Positions 37,140-45,154 of a DNA stretch of 64,000 nucleotides are shown here, in pieces. Source of the DNA: Lysobacterales bacterium (GTDB lineage: Bacteria; Pseudomonadota; Gammaproteobacteria; Xanthomonadales; SZUA-38); the NCBI GenBank assembly GCA_030065125.1, contig JASJDM010000021.1, forward strand, positions 1-64,000. The letters run 5' to 3'. The position numbers were made by a program, and so were the translations under genes. The notes under the pieces were generated by a model. The model was not told where the DNA came from, did no database searches, and worked only from the letters and a program-made list of their open reading frames with translations. Each line of letters starts with the position of its first letter. Position 1 is the stretch's first letter.

Positions 37140-39125
37140 ATGACCTTGGGTAACGGGAGAGTCCTGATCGGCTTGTTCGAAAGTTCTTCGGAAGTTCTTC
37201 GCACACCCCGGGAGCGCATCGGCAGGTGGCAGATCGACGCCGCGGCCAATGAGCTCACAGCGGGCGAAGACAAACGCCGACTGACGCCCAAGGCCATGCA
37301 GGTGCTGCAGCTTCTGATGGGTTCACGGGGCCAGGTGGTCACCCGTGGGCGGCTGATCGACCATGCAGCGGTCAGCGACGAAGGCCTGTCGCGCATCATC
37401 AACGAGATCCGTGAAGCCCTGGGCGACGAGGCCCGCAATCCCACCTTCATCGAAACTATTCCCAGACGCGGGTATCGGCTGCGGGACGAGCAGGTGCGGC
37501 CAGCGGCGCCACGGTGGAGGCGGGCTGTTCTCTCGGTTGTCGCCCTCGCTGCGCTGGCATGGGTGGTGTGGATGGTTTTACGACCCTCCCAGGTTGCCAC
37601 TGCCACGCTGAGCCAGCCGACCCGGCTGACGGCGTTTTCCGGTGCCGCCGTGGCGCCCGCCATCGATGGTGATCACGTTTGGTATGTCCGCCGCGGCCCC
37701 TCGCGCGAGGACCCCTCCCTGCAGCGCCTGAATCTGGAGACCCTGGAGATCGAGGCCCGGTCCGAGTCCGCCCAGGCACTGGCTTCGCTGGGAGATCGCC
37801 TCGCCTGGCTCGATGAGTATGAGGGGCGCTGCCGGCTGAATGCGGTCGCGGGCGGGCAGAGCCGCAACGCCGAGTGTGCTGCAGCAGACGGCAGCCTGGA
37901 CTGGGCGCCGGATGGTTCAGCCGTAGCCTTCGAACTGCCGGGTGGAGCCCTCGGCCTGCTGTCCACGGCTGCGGGTTCCGTACGTCACATCACCCAGCCG
38001 CCGGCGGGTTTCCTGGACCTGGATCCCCGCTTCGACGGACGGGGAGAACGGCTCAGTTTTGTCCGGACCGACCGGGTTGTGGGAGAGCTGCACGTCATGC
38101 ACCTGGAGGACAACGCGGTCGATCTGATCACGTCAGACAACCAGATGGTGTTCGATCACGCCTGGGTCGACCACCGGCATATTGTAATGAGCAGTGACCG
38201 CAGCGGCATGCGCCGGCTCTGGTTGCTCAATATCGACGATGGCAATTGGCAGGACCTGGGCCACCCGGGCGCCATGGGGCTGGACTACCGGGCCCCGGAC
38301 CTGGTGTTCGAACAACCCAGCTTTCGGGCTGACATCGAGCTGTGGGACGGGCGCGAGAGCCGGCCCGTGGTGGCCTCGGAGCGATACGACAACCATCCGC
38401 GTCTGGCGCCCGACGGCCGCACCCTGGCTTTTGTTTCCACCCGCAGCGAAACCGGCGGTATCTGGGTCTGCGGCCCGGAGGGCGAAGACCCAAGACGCCT
38501 GCAGTCCCTGGATTCGGGGCGCCTGACGCGGCCCTACTGGCGGGACCGCGACCTGATGTACATCGTGTTCGACCGTCGCGGGTCCCATGCCTGGATCAGC
38601 GACCTCGACGGTAATCGTCGTGAAATGATTGGCCCGGAACTGGCGCCCCGGGAGGTGGCTGCAGCGGTGGATGGCCGGATCTATTTCCTGGGATCCGACG
38701 AGGCGGGACCGGCCCTGTTTGAATGGGTTAACGCCGGCGGTCGGGAAGAAGCCCGGGTTCTGGTGAGGGGCGGATTCCAGCGGCTGGAAATCGACGGCGA
38801 CGGCGGTGTCTACCTCTCCCGCACCGGCGGCAAGCAGATCCTGCGCTTCGACCACTCCGCCCGGCTCGAGACCGTTGCCAAAGACAGCGATGCGCTGCAC
38901 TGGACCGTGGCCGGCGAGACCCTCTACTTTCGCTCGAGCGACGGCCTGATGCGGCAGAACCTGCGCACTGGCGACCGACAGGCTGTTTCCGCGCCGATAC
39001 CCAACACCGTGGGACTGGGCCTTTCTGCCAGCCCGGACGGCCAACGGCTGTACGTTGCCCGGTTCCGCAGTGTCCAGGTGGACCTGATGCACAGCAGGCT
39101 GGCGCTGGACTCGGCAGGGGAGTGA
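37140..39125 (+). CDS. Membrane winged-helix regulator with periplasmic beta-propeller sensor
   Basis: About 661 residues. An OmpR/CadC-type winged helix spans residues 28-114 (LTPKAMQVLQLLMGSRGQVV, ending FIETIPRRGYRL). One membrane segment lies near 128-147. The periplasmic part is a TolB/PD40-like propeller (DPRFDGRGERLSFVR, HIVMSSDRSGMRRLWLL, HPRLAPDGRTLAFVSTRSE). Such CadC-like proteins bind DNA from the membrane and sense periplasmic signals. The ATG at 37140 has no good ribosome site; TTG at 37173 behind GGGAG is an alternative. The frame is open far upstream, but that part is antisense to the propeller gene and is not coding. Confidence 0.87.
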   Translation: MTLGNGRVLIGLFESSSEVLRTPRERIGRWQIDAAANELTAGEDKRRLTPKAMQVLQLLMGSRGQVVTRGRLIDHAAVSDEGLSRIINEIREALGDEARNPTFIETIPRRGYRLRDEQVRPAAPRWRRAVLSVVALAALAWVVWMVLRPSQVATATLSQPTRLTAFSGAAVAPAIDGDHVWYVRRGPSREDPSLQRLNLETLEIEARSESAQALASLGDRLAWLDEYEGRCRLNAVAGGQSRNAECAAADGSLDWAPDGSAVAFELPGGALGLLSTAAGSVRHITQPPAGFLDLDPRFDGRGERLSFVRTDRVVGELHVMHLEDNAVDLITSDNQMVFDHAWVDHRHIVMSSDRSGMRRLWLLNIDDGNWQDLGHPGAMGLDYRAPDLVFEQPSFRADIELWDGRESRPVVASERYDNHPRLAPDGRTLAFVSTRSETGGIWVCGPEGEDPRRLQSLDSGRLTRPYWRDRDLMYIVFDRRGSHAWISDLDGNRREMIGPELAPREVAAAVDGRIYFLGSDEAGPALFEWVNAGGREEARVLVRGGFQRLEIDGDGGVYLSRTGGKQILRFDHSARLETVAKDSDALHWTVAGETLYFRSSDGLMRQNLRTGDRQAVSAPIPNTVGLGLSASPDGQRLYVARFRSVQVDLMHSRLALDSAGE

Positions 39126-39161
39126 CAACGGCTATCATACCGCCGACCCCGGTCATTGGGA

Positions 39162-40406
39162 TCAGTCCTGCAAGTACGCCCACTGACGCGCCTTGGTCTG
39201 CAGATCGACCACAAACTCGGTCAGGTCCACGTTGCACCGGCGGCAGGCGTCGACCACCGGCTTTCCCCGGGCGTTGGTACGTCGGAGTTGCCGGTAGACC
39301 GCGCCATTCCATACTTGGCTGATGGTGGCGGTATTCAGATTGCCCAGGTCGGGATGTGGCGATTTGAAAAAATTGGACGCGCAGCACACGTCGCAGCTGC
39401 CGTCCGGCATCACCGACAATATGTAGGACAGGTAGGTACAGCTGGGAACCAGCGGCGAGGGTGGTTTCTGAAAGTCGGCGACGTTTTCCAGCTCGCCATG
39501 GTCGTAGTAGTGCACATGGGAGGGCAGCGCCTGGTCCACGATTTCCGCCAGCCCGGCCAGCGCATCGTCGATCTGATTCTCCCACCGCTGCAGGGTCATG
39601 ATTTTTGCCGAGAGCCGTGGCCGTGGGGCCCCCATCTGTTGTTTCAGTGCCTGAAACTGCCGCAGGTTGCGGATGACGCGCTGGTAAGCATCCGGTCCGG
39701 TGAACCAGCGATAAGTTTCACGATCGGGACAGTTCAGGCTCACCATCAGGTGATCCAGCCCCGACTCAATGACGGCGCGGCTGCGTTTTCCGTCCAGCAG
39801 GATGCCGTTGGTCGCGTATTCAATAAAGGCCCTGGGTAAGCGCTGCCTCGCATAGCCTACGTAGCGGTGGAGGTCGGGGAAGCTCAGGCTTTCCCCGTCC
39901 ACACCGATGCGAATATCGACACGCCGGTCCGAGGGCACCTGGTCAATGATGTGACGGAACAGCCCAAAATCCATGGTTCGGTTCTGAAGCCGGCCCGGAT
40001 GTTGAACCTGGGGGCAGAAGCGGCACCGGGCAAAACATTGCCGCTCCCAGACGCAGACGGACAGCACCCGCGGAAAATCCAGCTGTTCCCAGCGCGACGA
40101 CCGGGACCAGGCTGCCCGCGCGTCCTCCCAGCGCTGTTGCCAGTGGCCGCTGGCGGGCCCGCGTCTTGCCGCTGCCAGCCAGTCGCGGAACGTTTCATCG
40201 CCGATCACCGCATCATCGGATACCAGCAGCGTCCGGTCCCGGGCGATGTGCAGCAGGTACTCCAGCGTCGCCAGGGCGGCGGGGGCCAGGTCCTGCAGCC
40301 TGCCCCGGTCTAAGACCACGTGCTCCAGGTCCAGGCCGCCGGCACGTGCCACGTCGGCAATAGTCCTGGATTCCGATCGCGACCGGGCATAACCCAATGC
40401 CTTCAC
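39162..40406 (-). CDS. Radical SAM/SPASM protein with resolvase-like N-terminal domain
   Basis: About 414 residues starting at a GTG behind GGTGG (an upstream GTG at 40433 is possible). The radical SAM cluster motif is CFARCRFC (C124, C128, C131). SGLDHLMVSLNCPD follows in the barrel, and a SPASM-like region (CDVCCASNFF, CRRCNVD) lies near the C-terminus. SPASM enzymes usually modify peptides or proteins. The first 80 residues (LGYARSRSESRT, HVVLDRG, RTLLVSDDAVIGDE) follow the strand-helix pattern of serine-recombinase catalytic domains but lack their arginines. No precursor peptide is visible nearby. The gene stands alone between a regulator and a terminator. Confidence 0.85.
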   Translation of the reverse strand: MKALGYARSRSESRTIADVARAGGLDLEHVVLDRGRLQDLAPAALATLEYLLHIARDRTLLVSDDAVIGDETFRDWLAAARRGPASGHWQQRWEDARAAWSRSSRWEQLDFPRVLSVCVWERQCFARCRFCPQVQHPGRLQNRTMDFGLFRHIIDQVPSDRRVDIRIGVDGESLSFPDLHRYVGYARQRLPRAFIEYATNGILLDGKRSRAVIESGLDHLMVSLNCPDRETYRWFTGPDAYQRVIRNLRQFQALKQQMGAPRPRLSAKIMTLQRWENQIDDALAGLAEIVDQALPSHVHYYDHGELENVADFQKPPSPLVPSCTYLSYILSVMPDGSCDVCCASNFFKSPHPDLGNLNTATISQVWNGAVYRQLRRTNARGKPVVDACRRCNVDLTEFVVDLQTKARQWAYLQD

Positions 40407-40487
40407 CACAGTCCACCCACCATCAGTGCCCACTTACTGGCCTGACGCGCGCAGACGGGTTTTACCCCCAAGCGATGAACCGCAGCC

Positions 40488-40516
40488 AAAAAGAACCGGC
40501 GGATAAACCGCCGGTC
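40488..40516 (-). terminator. Rho-independent terminator of the acidic repeat protein gene
   Basis: On the minus strand ACCGGCGG, a five-base loop and CCGCCGGT are followed by TTCTTTTT. The hairpin (40495-40515) lies about 28 bases past the stop of the gene ending at 40544 and is the clearest intrinsic terminator for that strand in the window. Confidence 0.85.
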
Positions 40517-40543
40517 TTTCTCACCGTCTCGAAAAGCGCCAGG

Positions 40544-42184
40544 CTATTCGGGAAAGGTCACGCTGAGCAGCTCGGTGCCTGCCTGCTCTACGCTGATCCT
40601 GAGTCCCCGAGGATCGAAGGTCAGCAGCAGTTCGTCCCCTTCGGGTGACTCACTGAACTCGACCTCTCCCTTGCCCTCGATCACGGTAATCGTGGCTTCC
40701 AGCATTGCGTCCACCAGCAGGTCATAGTCGCCGTCGGCCAGGTCTTCCACCTCGACCTCGAATTCGGCGCCATCGCTGTCGACTTCGTACTTGGCCGAGC
40801 CGGACGCCTGTGTGTTGACGCCGCTGTTTTCCAGTGCGACTTCAATGGACAGGGTCGAAGGATCGTCCGAGTCACTGTCGTCCCCGTCGTCATCGCCAGG
40901 TCCGTCGCCGGTTCCGTCACCCGAATCGTCGCCATCGCTGTCGTCATCACTGTCGCTTTGCGGATCATCTTCGCTGTCGGCTTCGCCGGGGAATTCCACC
41001 GAGAACAGCAGGGTGCCGCCCTCCAGGACTTCAACCACGCTGTTCCTGGGATCGAAGTCCAGCGGAAGCTCTCCGCTGGTGACCGGATCGCGGAACTCCA
41101 GTTCGCCTTCGGTTTCGTCATCGTCCTGAACAACATCAATGGTTCCGACTTCGCTGCCGGCTACGCGCAGGGCGTAGCTGCCGACGGGGATGTCCTCCAC
41201 TTCGACGGAGAATTCCCGCCGGTCCTGGCGGACCTCGAATTCGGCCTCGGCAGAGCCGTCGGGATAGACGCCGGCATTGACCAGGTCCACCTCGATTTCG
41301 ACCTCCTGGACGACGATGCCGGGGTCGTCGCCTTCATCGTCGGGCAGCGGGTCGCTGGTCAGAAAGACAGTCCCGCCCTGGGCGACTTCGATGACAGTGC
41401 CCCTGGGATCGAAGGTCAGCAGCGGGTGCCCCATCTCCTCGGGACTGCGGAATTCGATTTCACCCTCGGTGCCGTTGTCGTCGGTGCTTACGGTGATGGT
41501 GCCAACCGCTGCTCCGTCAACCAGCAGGTCGTAGTCGCCAACGTCCAGGTCTTCGACTTCGACTTCGAATTCAGCCCGCCCTGGTTCGGTTTCGAATTCG
41601 GCCTTGCCCGACGCGTCCGGGTCTACACCGGTGTTCTGCAGCCGGATCTCAATTTCGACGGGAGCGGCATTGGGTCGGAAATCGTCGGAAATGCCGCCGC
41701 TGCAGCTGGTGTTGGCAACGCTTGAAAGCCTGGCGATGCGAAACGGCGCCAGCCCGGTTCCGGTCACCGCATTGATCATGTCCACGGTGCCTTCATTACA
41801 GTTATTGAAGGTCAGGGACCCGGTGCCCCAGATCTCGGCGGTGCGGGTTGCCGGGTCGCTGGACTGCAGAAAGGTTGGCCCGGAGACTTCCAGTACCTCC
41901 ATGTCGATCCGGTTCTTGTCGACGTTGCCCTGGCCGACAAACCATTTTGCGTTTCCGCTGTCGTCGTAGGTAAACCAGTAGGCGACGCCCTGGCGGGTTC
42001 CGTCGGGTTGATTGACGATCTGCACGACGAAACCCTGGCTTTCCTGGTCCGGCTGGTCCCAGATTCCCGTGAAATCCTTGGTGACGGTGACCTCGGCGTT
42101 GGCGCTCATACAGGTAGCCAGGGCGGCGATGGCCGCGCTGAGCACCCGGCGCTGCGTTGAATGAGATTTAGATACGGACAACAT
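40544..42184 (-). CDS. Exported acidic protein: WYTY domain plus three 100-residue repeats
   Basis: A 546-residue protein. A signal peptide (to about residue 30) is followed by a WYTY domain near 36-161 (TGIWDQPDQESQGF, YWFTYDDSG, WGTGSLTFNNC, ARLSSVANTSC). Three repeats lie near 176-280, 294-400 and 446-546; each has EFEVEVEDL or close, G-Y-LLV, a GTI or ATIT strand and LTFDPRG. An Asp/Ser/Gly linker at 401-442 precedes the last repeat. The acidity suggests calcium binding. AGGAG lies close before the ATG. The gene starts 11 bases after a DUF6502 gene, so they share an operon. The function is unknown. Confidence 0.82.
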   Translation of the reverse strand: MLSVSKSHSTQRRVLSAAIAALATCMSANAEVTVTKDFTGIWDQPDQESQGFVVQIVNQPDGTRQGVAYWFTYDDSGNAKWFVGQGNVDKNRIDMEVLEVSGPTFLQSSDPATRTAEIWGTGSLTFNNCNEGTVDMINAVTGTGLAPFRIARLSSVANTSCSGGISDDFRPNAAPVEIEIRLQNTGVDPDASGKAEFETEPGRAEFEVEVEDLDVGDYDLLVDGAAVGTITVSTDDNGTEGEIEFRSPEEMGHPLLTFDPRGTVIEVAQGGTVFLTSDPLPDDEGDDPGIVVQEVEIEVDLVNAGVYPDGSAEAEFEVRQDRREFSVEVEDIPVGSYALRVAGSEVGTIDVVQDDDETEGELEFRDPVTSGELPLDFDPRNSVVEVLEGGTLLFSVEFPGEADSEDDPQSDSDDDSDGDDSGDGTGDGPGDDDGDDSDSDDPSTLSIEVALENSGVNTQASGSAKYEVDSDGAEFEVEVEDLADGDYDLLVDAMLEATITVIEGKGEVEFSESPEGDELLLTFDPRGLRISVEQAGTELLSVTFPE

Positions 42185-42195
42185 TGGTAACTCTC

Positions 42196-43038
42196 CTATT
42201 GGTCCTCTTCCCCGTGGTCGTCCCCGCGGAAAAAGTAAATTCCCAGACCAGCCTCCATCAGGGGGCTGTCTGACTGTTCCTGGTCGTATTCGATGGATTG
42301 CTGGTACAGGTAGTCGTCTATTTCGAAGATCAACTCCCTGCCTCTGTTCTTGATGTGTGCCGCAATTTCCTCTGCTTTGTCAGCCGGTATACGGTCGTTG
42401 AAAGTGGCGCCCTGCAGCCAGGTTTCGTCGCAGTCCGGGTCGGTATTGTGGGCAATGGTGGTAACCAGCCCCCCAGCGGCCTGACCCAGGATGTCAAAGT
42501 AGTCACGGGCGTCTTCGAGGCCGATGGGTACGTACTGGGGATTCAGCAGCTGGATCATGCCGTCGTCGGTTTTCTCCACGGCTTTGACCCGGATCAGCTC
42601 ATCCAGTACCGCCCGGGGCGGGGTGCCACCGCTGAACCTTTCCACCAGGGCCTCGAAACTGGGAGCTGGCCCCTGGAACGGAACCCTGCAGGGTTGGCCG
42701 TGGTCGTCCAGATACGTCTCGTCCCGGGCCCAGCCCGTCAGAACCTTGGCTGCGCGCTGGTATTCCCGGTGGGATCCGGTTTCGACCGGTGATGGCATTT
42801 TCAGCAGGCGATCGACGTCAACCCGGGTCAGTCCGGTCAGGACCGCCACCCGGGATTTGGACTGCTTGCGCCCGGGGATGCGAAATTCTTCGTTGGCGAC
42901 CTGCACGTACACCCATCGCAACCATTCCGCGATGGTTTTGTACGGGATGCCGTGTCTCAACAGCATGCGCACCAGCGGGCGAAATACGCGCACGGCAGCA
43001 CTGCCGCACGCCTGGCTGATTGTCGGTTTACCGGCCAA
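42196..43038 (-). CDS. DUF6502 family protein
   Basis: A 280-residue cytoplasmic protein starting at TTG, fixed by AGGAGG six bases upstream. The N-terminus (RVFRPLVRMLLRHGIPYKTIAEWLRWVYVQVA) and the following winged-helix-like part (KSRVAVLTGLTRVDVDRLL, REYQRAAKVLTGW) match DUF6502 as I remember it. The helix-turn-helix look suggests DNA binding. In this window it precedes an exported acidic repeat protein in the same operon. I infer regulation of, or cooperation with, that product. Confidence 0.75.
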   Translation of the reverse strand: MAGKPTISQACGSAAVRVFRPLVRMLLRHGIPYKTIAEWLRWVYVQVANEEFRIPGRKQSKSRVAVLTGLTRVDVDRLLKMPSPVETGSHREYQRAAKVLTGWARDETYLDDHGQPCRVPFQGPAPSFEALVERFSGGTPPRAVLDELIRVKAVEKTDDGMIQLLNPQYVPIGLEDARDYFDILGQAAGGLVTTIAHNTDPDCDETWLQGATFNDRIPADKAEEIAAHIKNRGRELIFEIDDYLYQQSIEYDQEQSDSPLMEAGLGIYFFRGDDHGEEDQ

Positions 43039-43214
43039 TACGGGCCTCCTCGAACTTCGTCTGTCCGTCCGGCCGCGGGGTGACGATGTTAAAAGTCTTC
43101 ATGTTGGATCATTCCGGACAGGCGCCATTTTTGCAGATTTCGAGCCGTAAATCCGTGCTGGTACTGAAGCATCACCAGGTGACCGCGGCAACTGGCCGCG
43201 GCCGCCCAAGTCCA

Positions 43215-44462
43215 TCAGCGAAACACGTCAGCAAACAGGTTGTCTGCCCAGTCGAACATGTCCCGGTAACTCTCTCGGTCCCATCCGTCTGACGCGCCGA
43301 TATGGCTGAGGCGCATGTTGCCGGTGCCCTGATCCAGGGCAAAGTTGGCAGTCAGCCACGATGCCTGGTCCCGGGTGATGGGGCTGTAGCAGGCCGAGTT
43401 GGTGGTGATGTTCTCCAGCCGTTCCGTGTGGTGGGTGGGCATGCCGCTGGCCGCGCGAATGATGGCGTCGGCACAGACCTTGGCCTGGGAACTGGCCATG
43501 TGTGCGGACTTGGGCTGGGACGTGCCCTGGGAATCTCCCAGGATATAGATGCCCTCCTGCAGCGCTGATTCATAGGTGACAGGATCCACCGGCGCCCAGC
43601 GCCCGTCGGTGAGTCCGGAGTTCCGTACCACTGATCCAGCCTGTTGATTGGGAATCACGTTGACTACGTCGCCGCTGAATTCCCCCTGGCTGGTGAACAC
43701 ACGCAGCCCGTCGGAGTCTACGGCTTCCAGCTGGGCGGCGGGGTAGTACTCCAGCGTGTCGCCATACAGTTCGCTGAACGCCCTTTCAAAGGTTTCCCGT
43801 TCAGCCTGGATGTGGTCATTGGCATCCAGCACGATGACCCGGCCGCCGCCCGCGCGCTGGACGTTGTCAGCCAGCAGGCAGGCACGCTCATAGGGTCCGG
43901 GAGGACAGCGATAGGGCGCTGCCGGGATGGTCATGATGACGGTGTTGCCCGCCGTCAGTCCATCCAGCTGGTTCCGCAACAGCAGGGTGCTGGACCCGGC
44001 TATCCAGGCGTGGGGCACCTTTGCAGAATCCAGTCCGGGGACGTCCATGAAACTGATCCCGGGTGCCACAACGGCACGGTCAAAGCCTAGTTGCTGGCCG
44101 TTGTCCAGCTGGACCTGGCGGGCTGCGGTGTCCAGCCCTACGGCCGTCCCCTGGACAACCCGAACCCCATACGCGCTGTCCAGCTCAGACAGTGGGAAGG
44201 ACAGGTCAGACAGCTCCAGCTGCCGCGTCAGGATCAGGTTGCTGAGTACACAGGACACGTGGTTCGGATTGGGATCGACCAGGGTCACGTCAATCCGATC
44301 ATCACCCCACAGCCGAAGGTACTTGGCCACGCTGGCGCCGGCGAATCCACCGCCAATCACAACGACCCGCTCGGCAGCCTGAGCCCGGCCGATAACTGGC
44401 ACCAGGCCCGCCAGCCCGCCCAGCAAGGTCCCCTGGACAAACTGTCGTCGGTTAATGGTCAT
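43215..44462 (-). CDS. fccB: Flavocytochrome c sulfide dehydrogenase, flavoprotein subunit
   Basis: About 415 residues. A twin-arginine signal (NRRQFVQGTLLGGLAGLV) sends the folded FAD protein to the periplasm. VVVIGGGFAGASVAKYL is the FAD-binding motif. CPPGPYERAC and SACYSP hold the two cysteines that form the catalytic disulfide in FccB. The C-terminal domain fits the FCSD flavin-binding type. It oxidises sulfide and passes electrons to the cytochrome subunit encoded just upstream. The ATG at 44462 overlaps the fccA stop by 11 bases; the frame runs further upstream only as overlap. Related SoxF-type proteins are the main alternative. Confidence 0.88.
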   Translation of the reverse strand: MTINRRQFVQGTLLGGLAGLVPVIGRAQAAERVVVIGGGFAGASVAKYLRLWGDDRIDVTLVDPNPNHVSCVLSNLILTRQLELSDLSFPLSELDSAYGVRVVQGTAVGLDTAARQVQLDNGQQLGFDRAVVAPGISFMDVPGLDSAKVPHAWIAGSSTLLLRNQLDGLTAGNTVIMTIPAAPYRCPPGPYERACLLADNVQRAGGGRVIVLDANDHIQAERETFERAFSELYGDTLEYYPAAQLEAVDSDGLRVFTSQGEFSGDVVNVIPNQQAGSVVRNSGLTDGRWAPVDPVTYESALQEGIYILGDSQGTSQPKSAHMASSQAKVCADAIIRAASGMPTHHTERLENITTNSACYSPITRDQASWLTANFALDQGTGNMRLSHIGASDGWDRESYRDMFDWADNLFADVFR

Positions 44463-44832
44463 GGTCGTCGTCCTCCTCGTCTTCCTCGTCCTCTTCAGGA
44501 TCTTCGAAGTCGTTTTCGTGCAGGTCATCGCGGTCATCGGGCAGGGAAGCGTAAAACCGGGCTATCCGGGCAATCTGCTCCTCGGTATAGCCAATGGCCT
44601 GATGGTCCATGATGTTTTCCGGCTGGTCTTCGCGGCGCATGTCGCGCAGGTCTTCCCGCAGGTCCTTGGCCGATTCGCCCGCCAGTGAATCCATGTCTCC
44701 AACCGCGTAGCCGTCGGTGCCGTGGCACTGGGCGCAATGCGAGGCCAGCAGGCGATTGATGGTGGGATCATGCGCTATGGATGCCTGGGCAATCAGGCCG
44801 AGCAAGAGGCCGGCGATGAGTATCGGTCTCAT
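44452..44832 (-). CDS. fccA: Cytochrome c subunit of sulfide dehydrogenase, with acidic His-containing tail
   Basis: A 126-residue protein with a signal peptide and a single haem site CAQCH (C33, C36, H37). ENIMDHQAIGYTEEQIARIA is typical of the FccA/class I cytochrome c fold and supplies the methionine ligand. After residue 105 the family normally ends, but here a tail of about 20 residues continues, rich in Asp/Glu and closing with HDH. It accepts electrons from FccB and hands them to the respiratory chain. The start has GGAGG upstream. The tail is encoded partly in the region overlapping fccB. Confidence 0.85.
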   Translation of the reverse strand: MRPILIAGLLLGLIAQASIAHDPTINRLLASHCAQCHGTDGYAVGDMDSLAGESAKDLREDLRDMRREDQPENIMDHQAIGYTEEQIARIARFYASLPDDRDDLHENDFEDPEEDEEDEEDDDHDH

Positions 44833-44905
44833 GGTTTTCCTCCGTTGTTCGCCATCTCAAGGCGATTCCGTGGGACGCACAGTATTCGAAATCGGGTTAA
44901 TGAAA

Positions 44906-44921
44906 TGTAAAAAATATTACA
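44906..44921. promoter_or_regulatory. Dyad TGTAA-N6-TTACA upstream of fccAB
   Basis: TGTAAAAAATATTACA is an inverted repeat with perfect five-base arms, set in the AT-rich centre of the 44833-45154 gap between divergent genes. Its position about 75 bases before fccA suits an operator or promoter region. Apart from this and the hairpin at 44961-44978, I see nothing else in that 322-base gap. Confidence 0.45.
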
Positions 44922-44960
44922 AATTTCTGGAAAAGAACAGGTTTTGACTGAATATTTCCC

Positions 44961-44978
44961 ATACGGGTTTTCCCGTAT
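44961..44978. promoter_or_regulatory. Perfect hairpin/dyad ATACGGG-TTTT-CCCGTAT
   Basis: A perfect seven-base inverted repeat around TTTT, between the divergent fccA and GH16 genes. Being upstream of both genes, it is more likely an operator than a terminator. Confidence 0.4.
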
Positions 44979-45154
44979 TTCGCTGAGCGAATGCGGCTGT
45001 AACCGGAAGGCGGCGGCATGATTTCTTGATGTCAGCTTCAATCGGCAAGGTGCCGCTGATCATCTTTGACGCTTAAGAGGCCAGCCAAATGGTGAGGCTG
45101 GAAAAGGGGCTGAGGTAGTGGTCTGATACCGTGCACACCGCCATGGAGAAGTTC

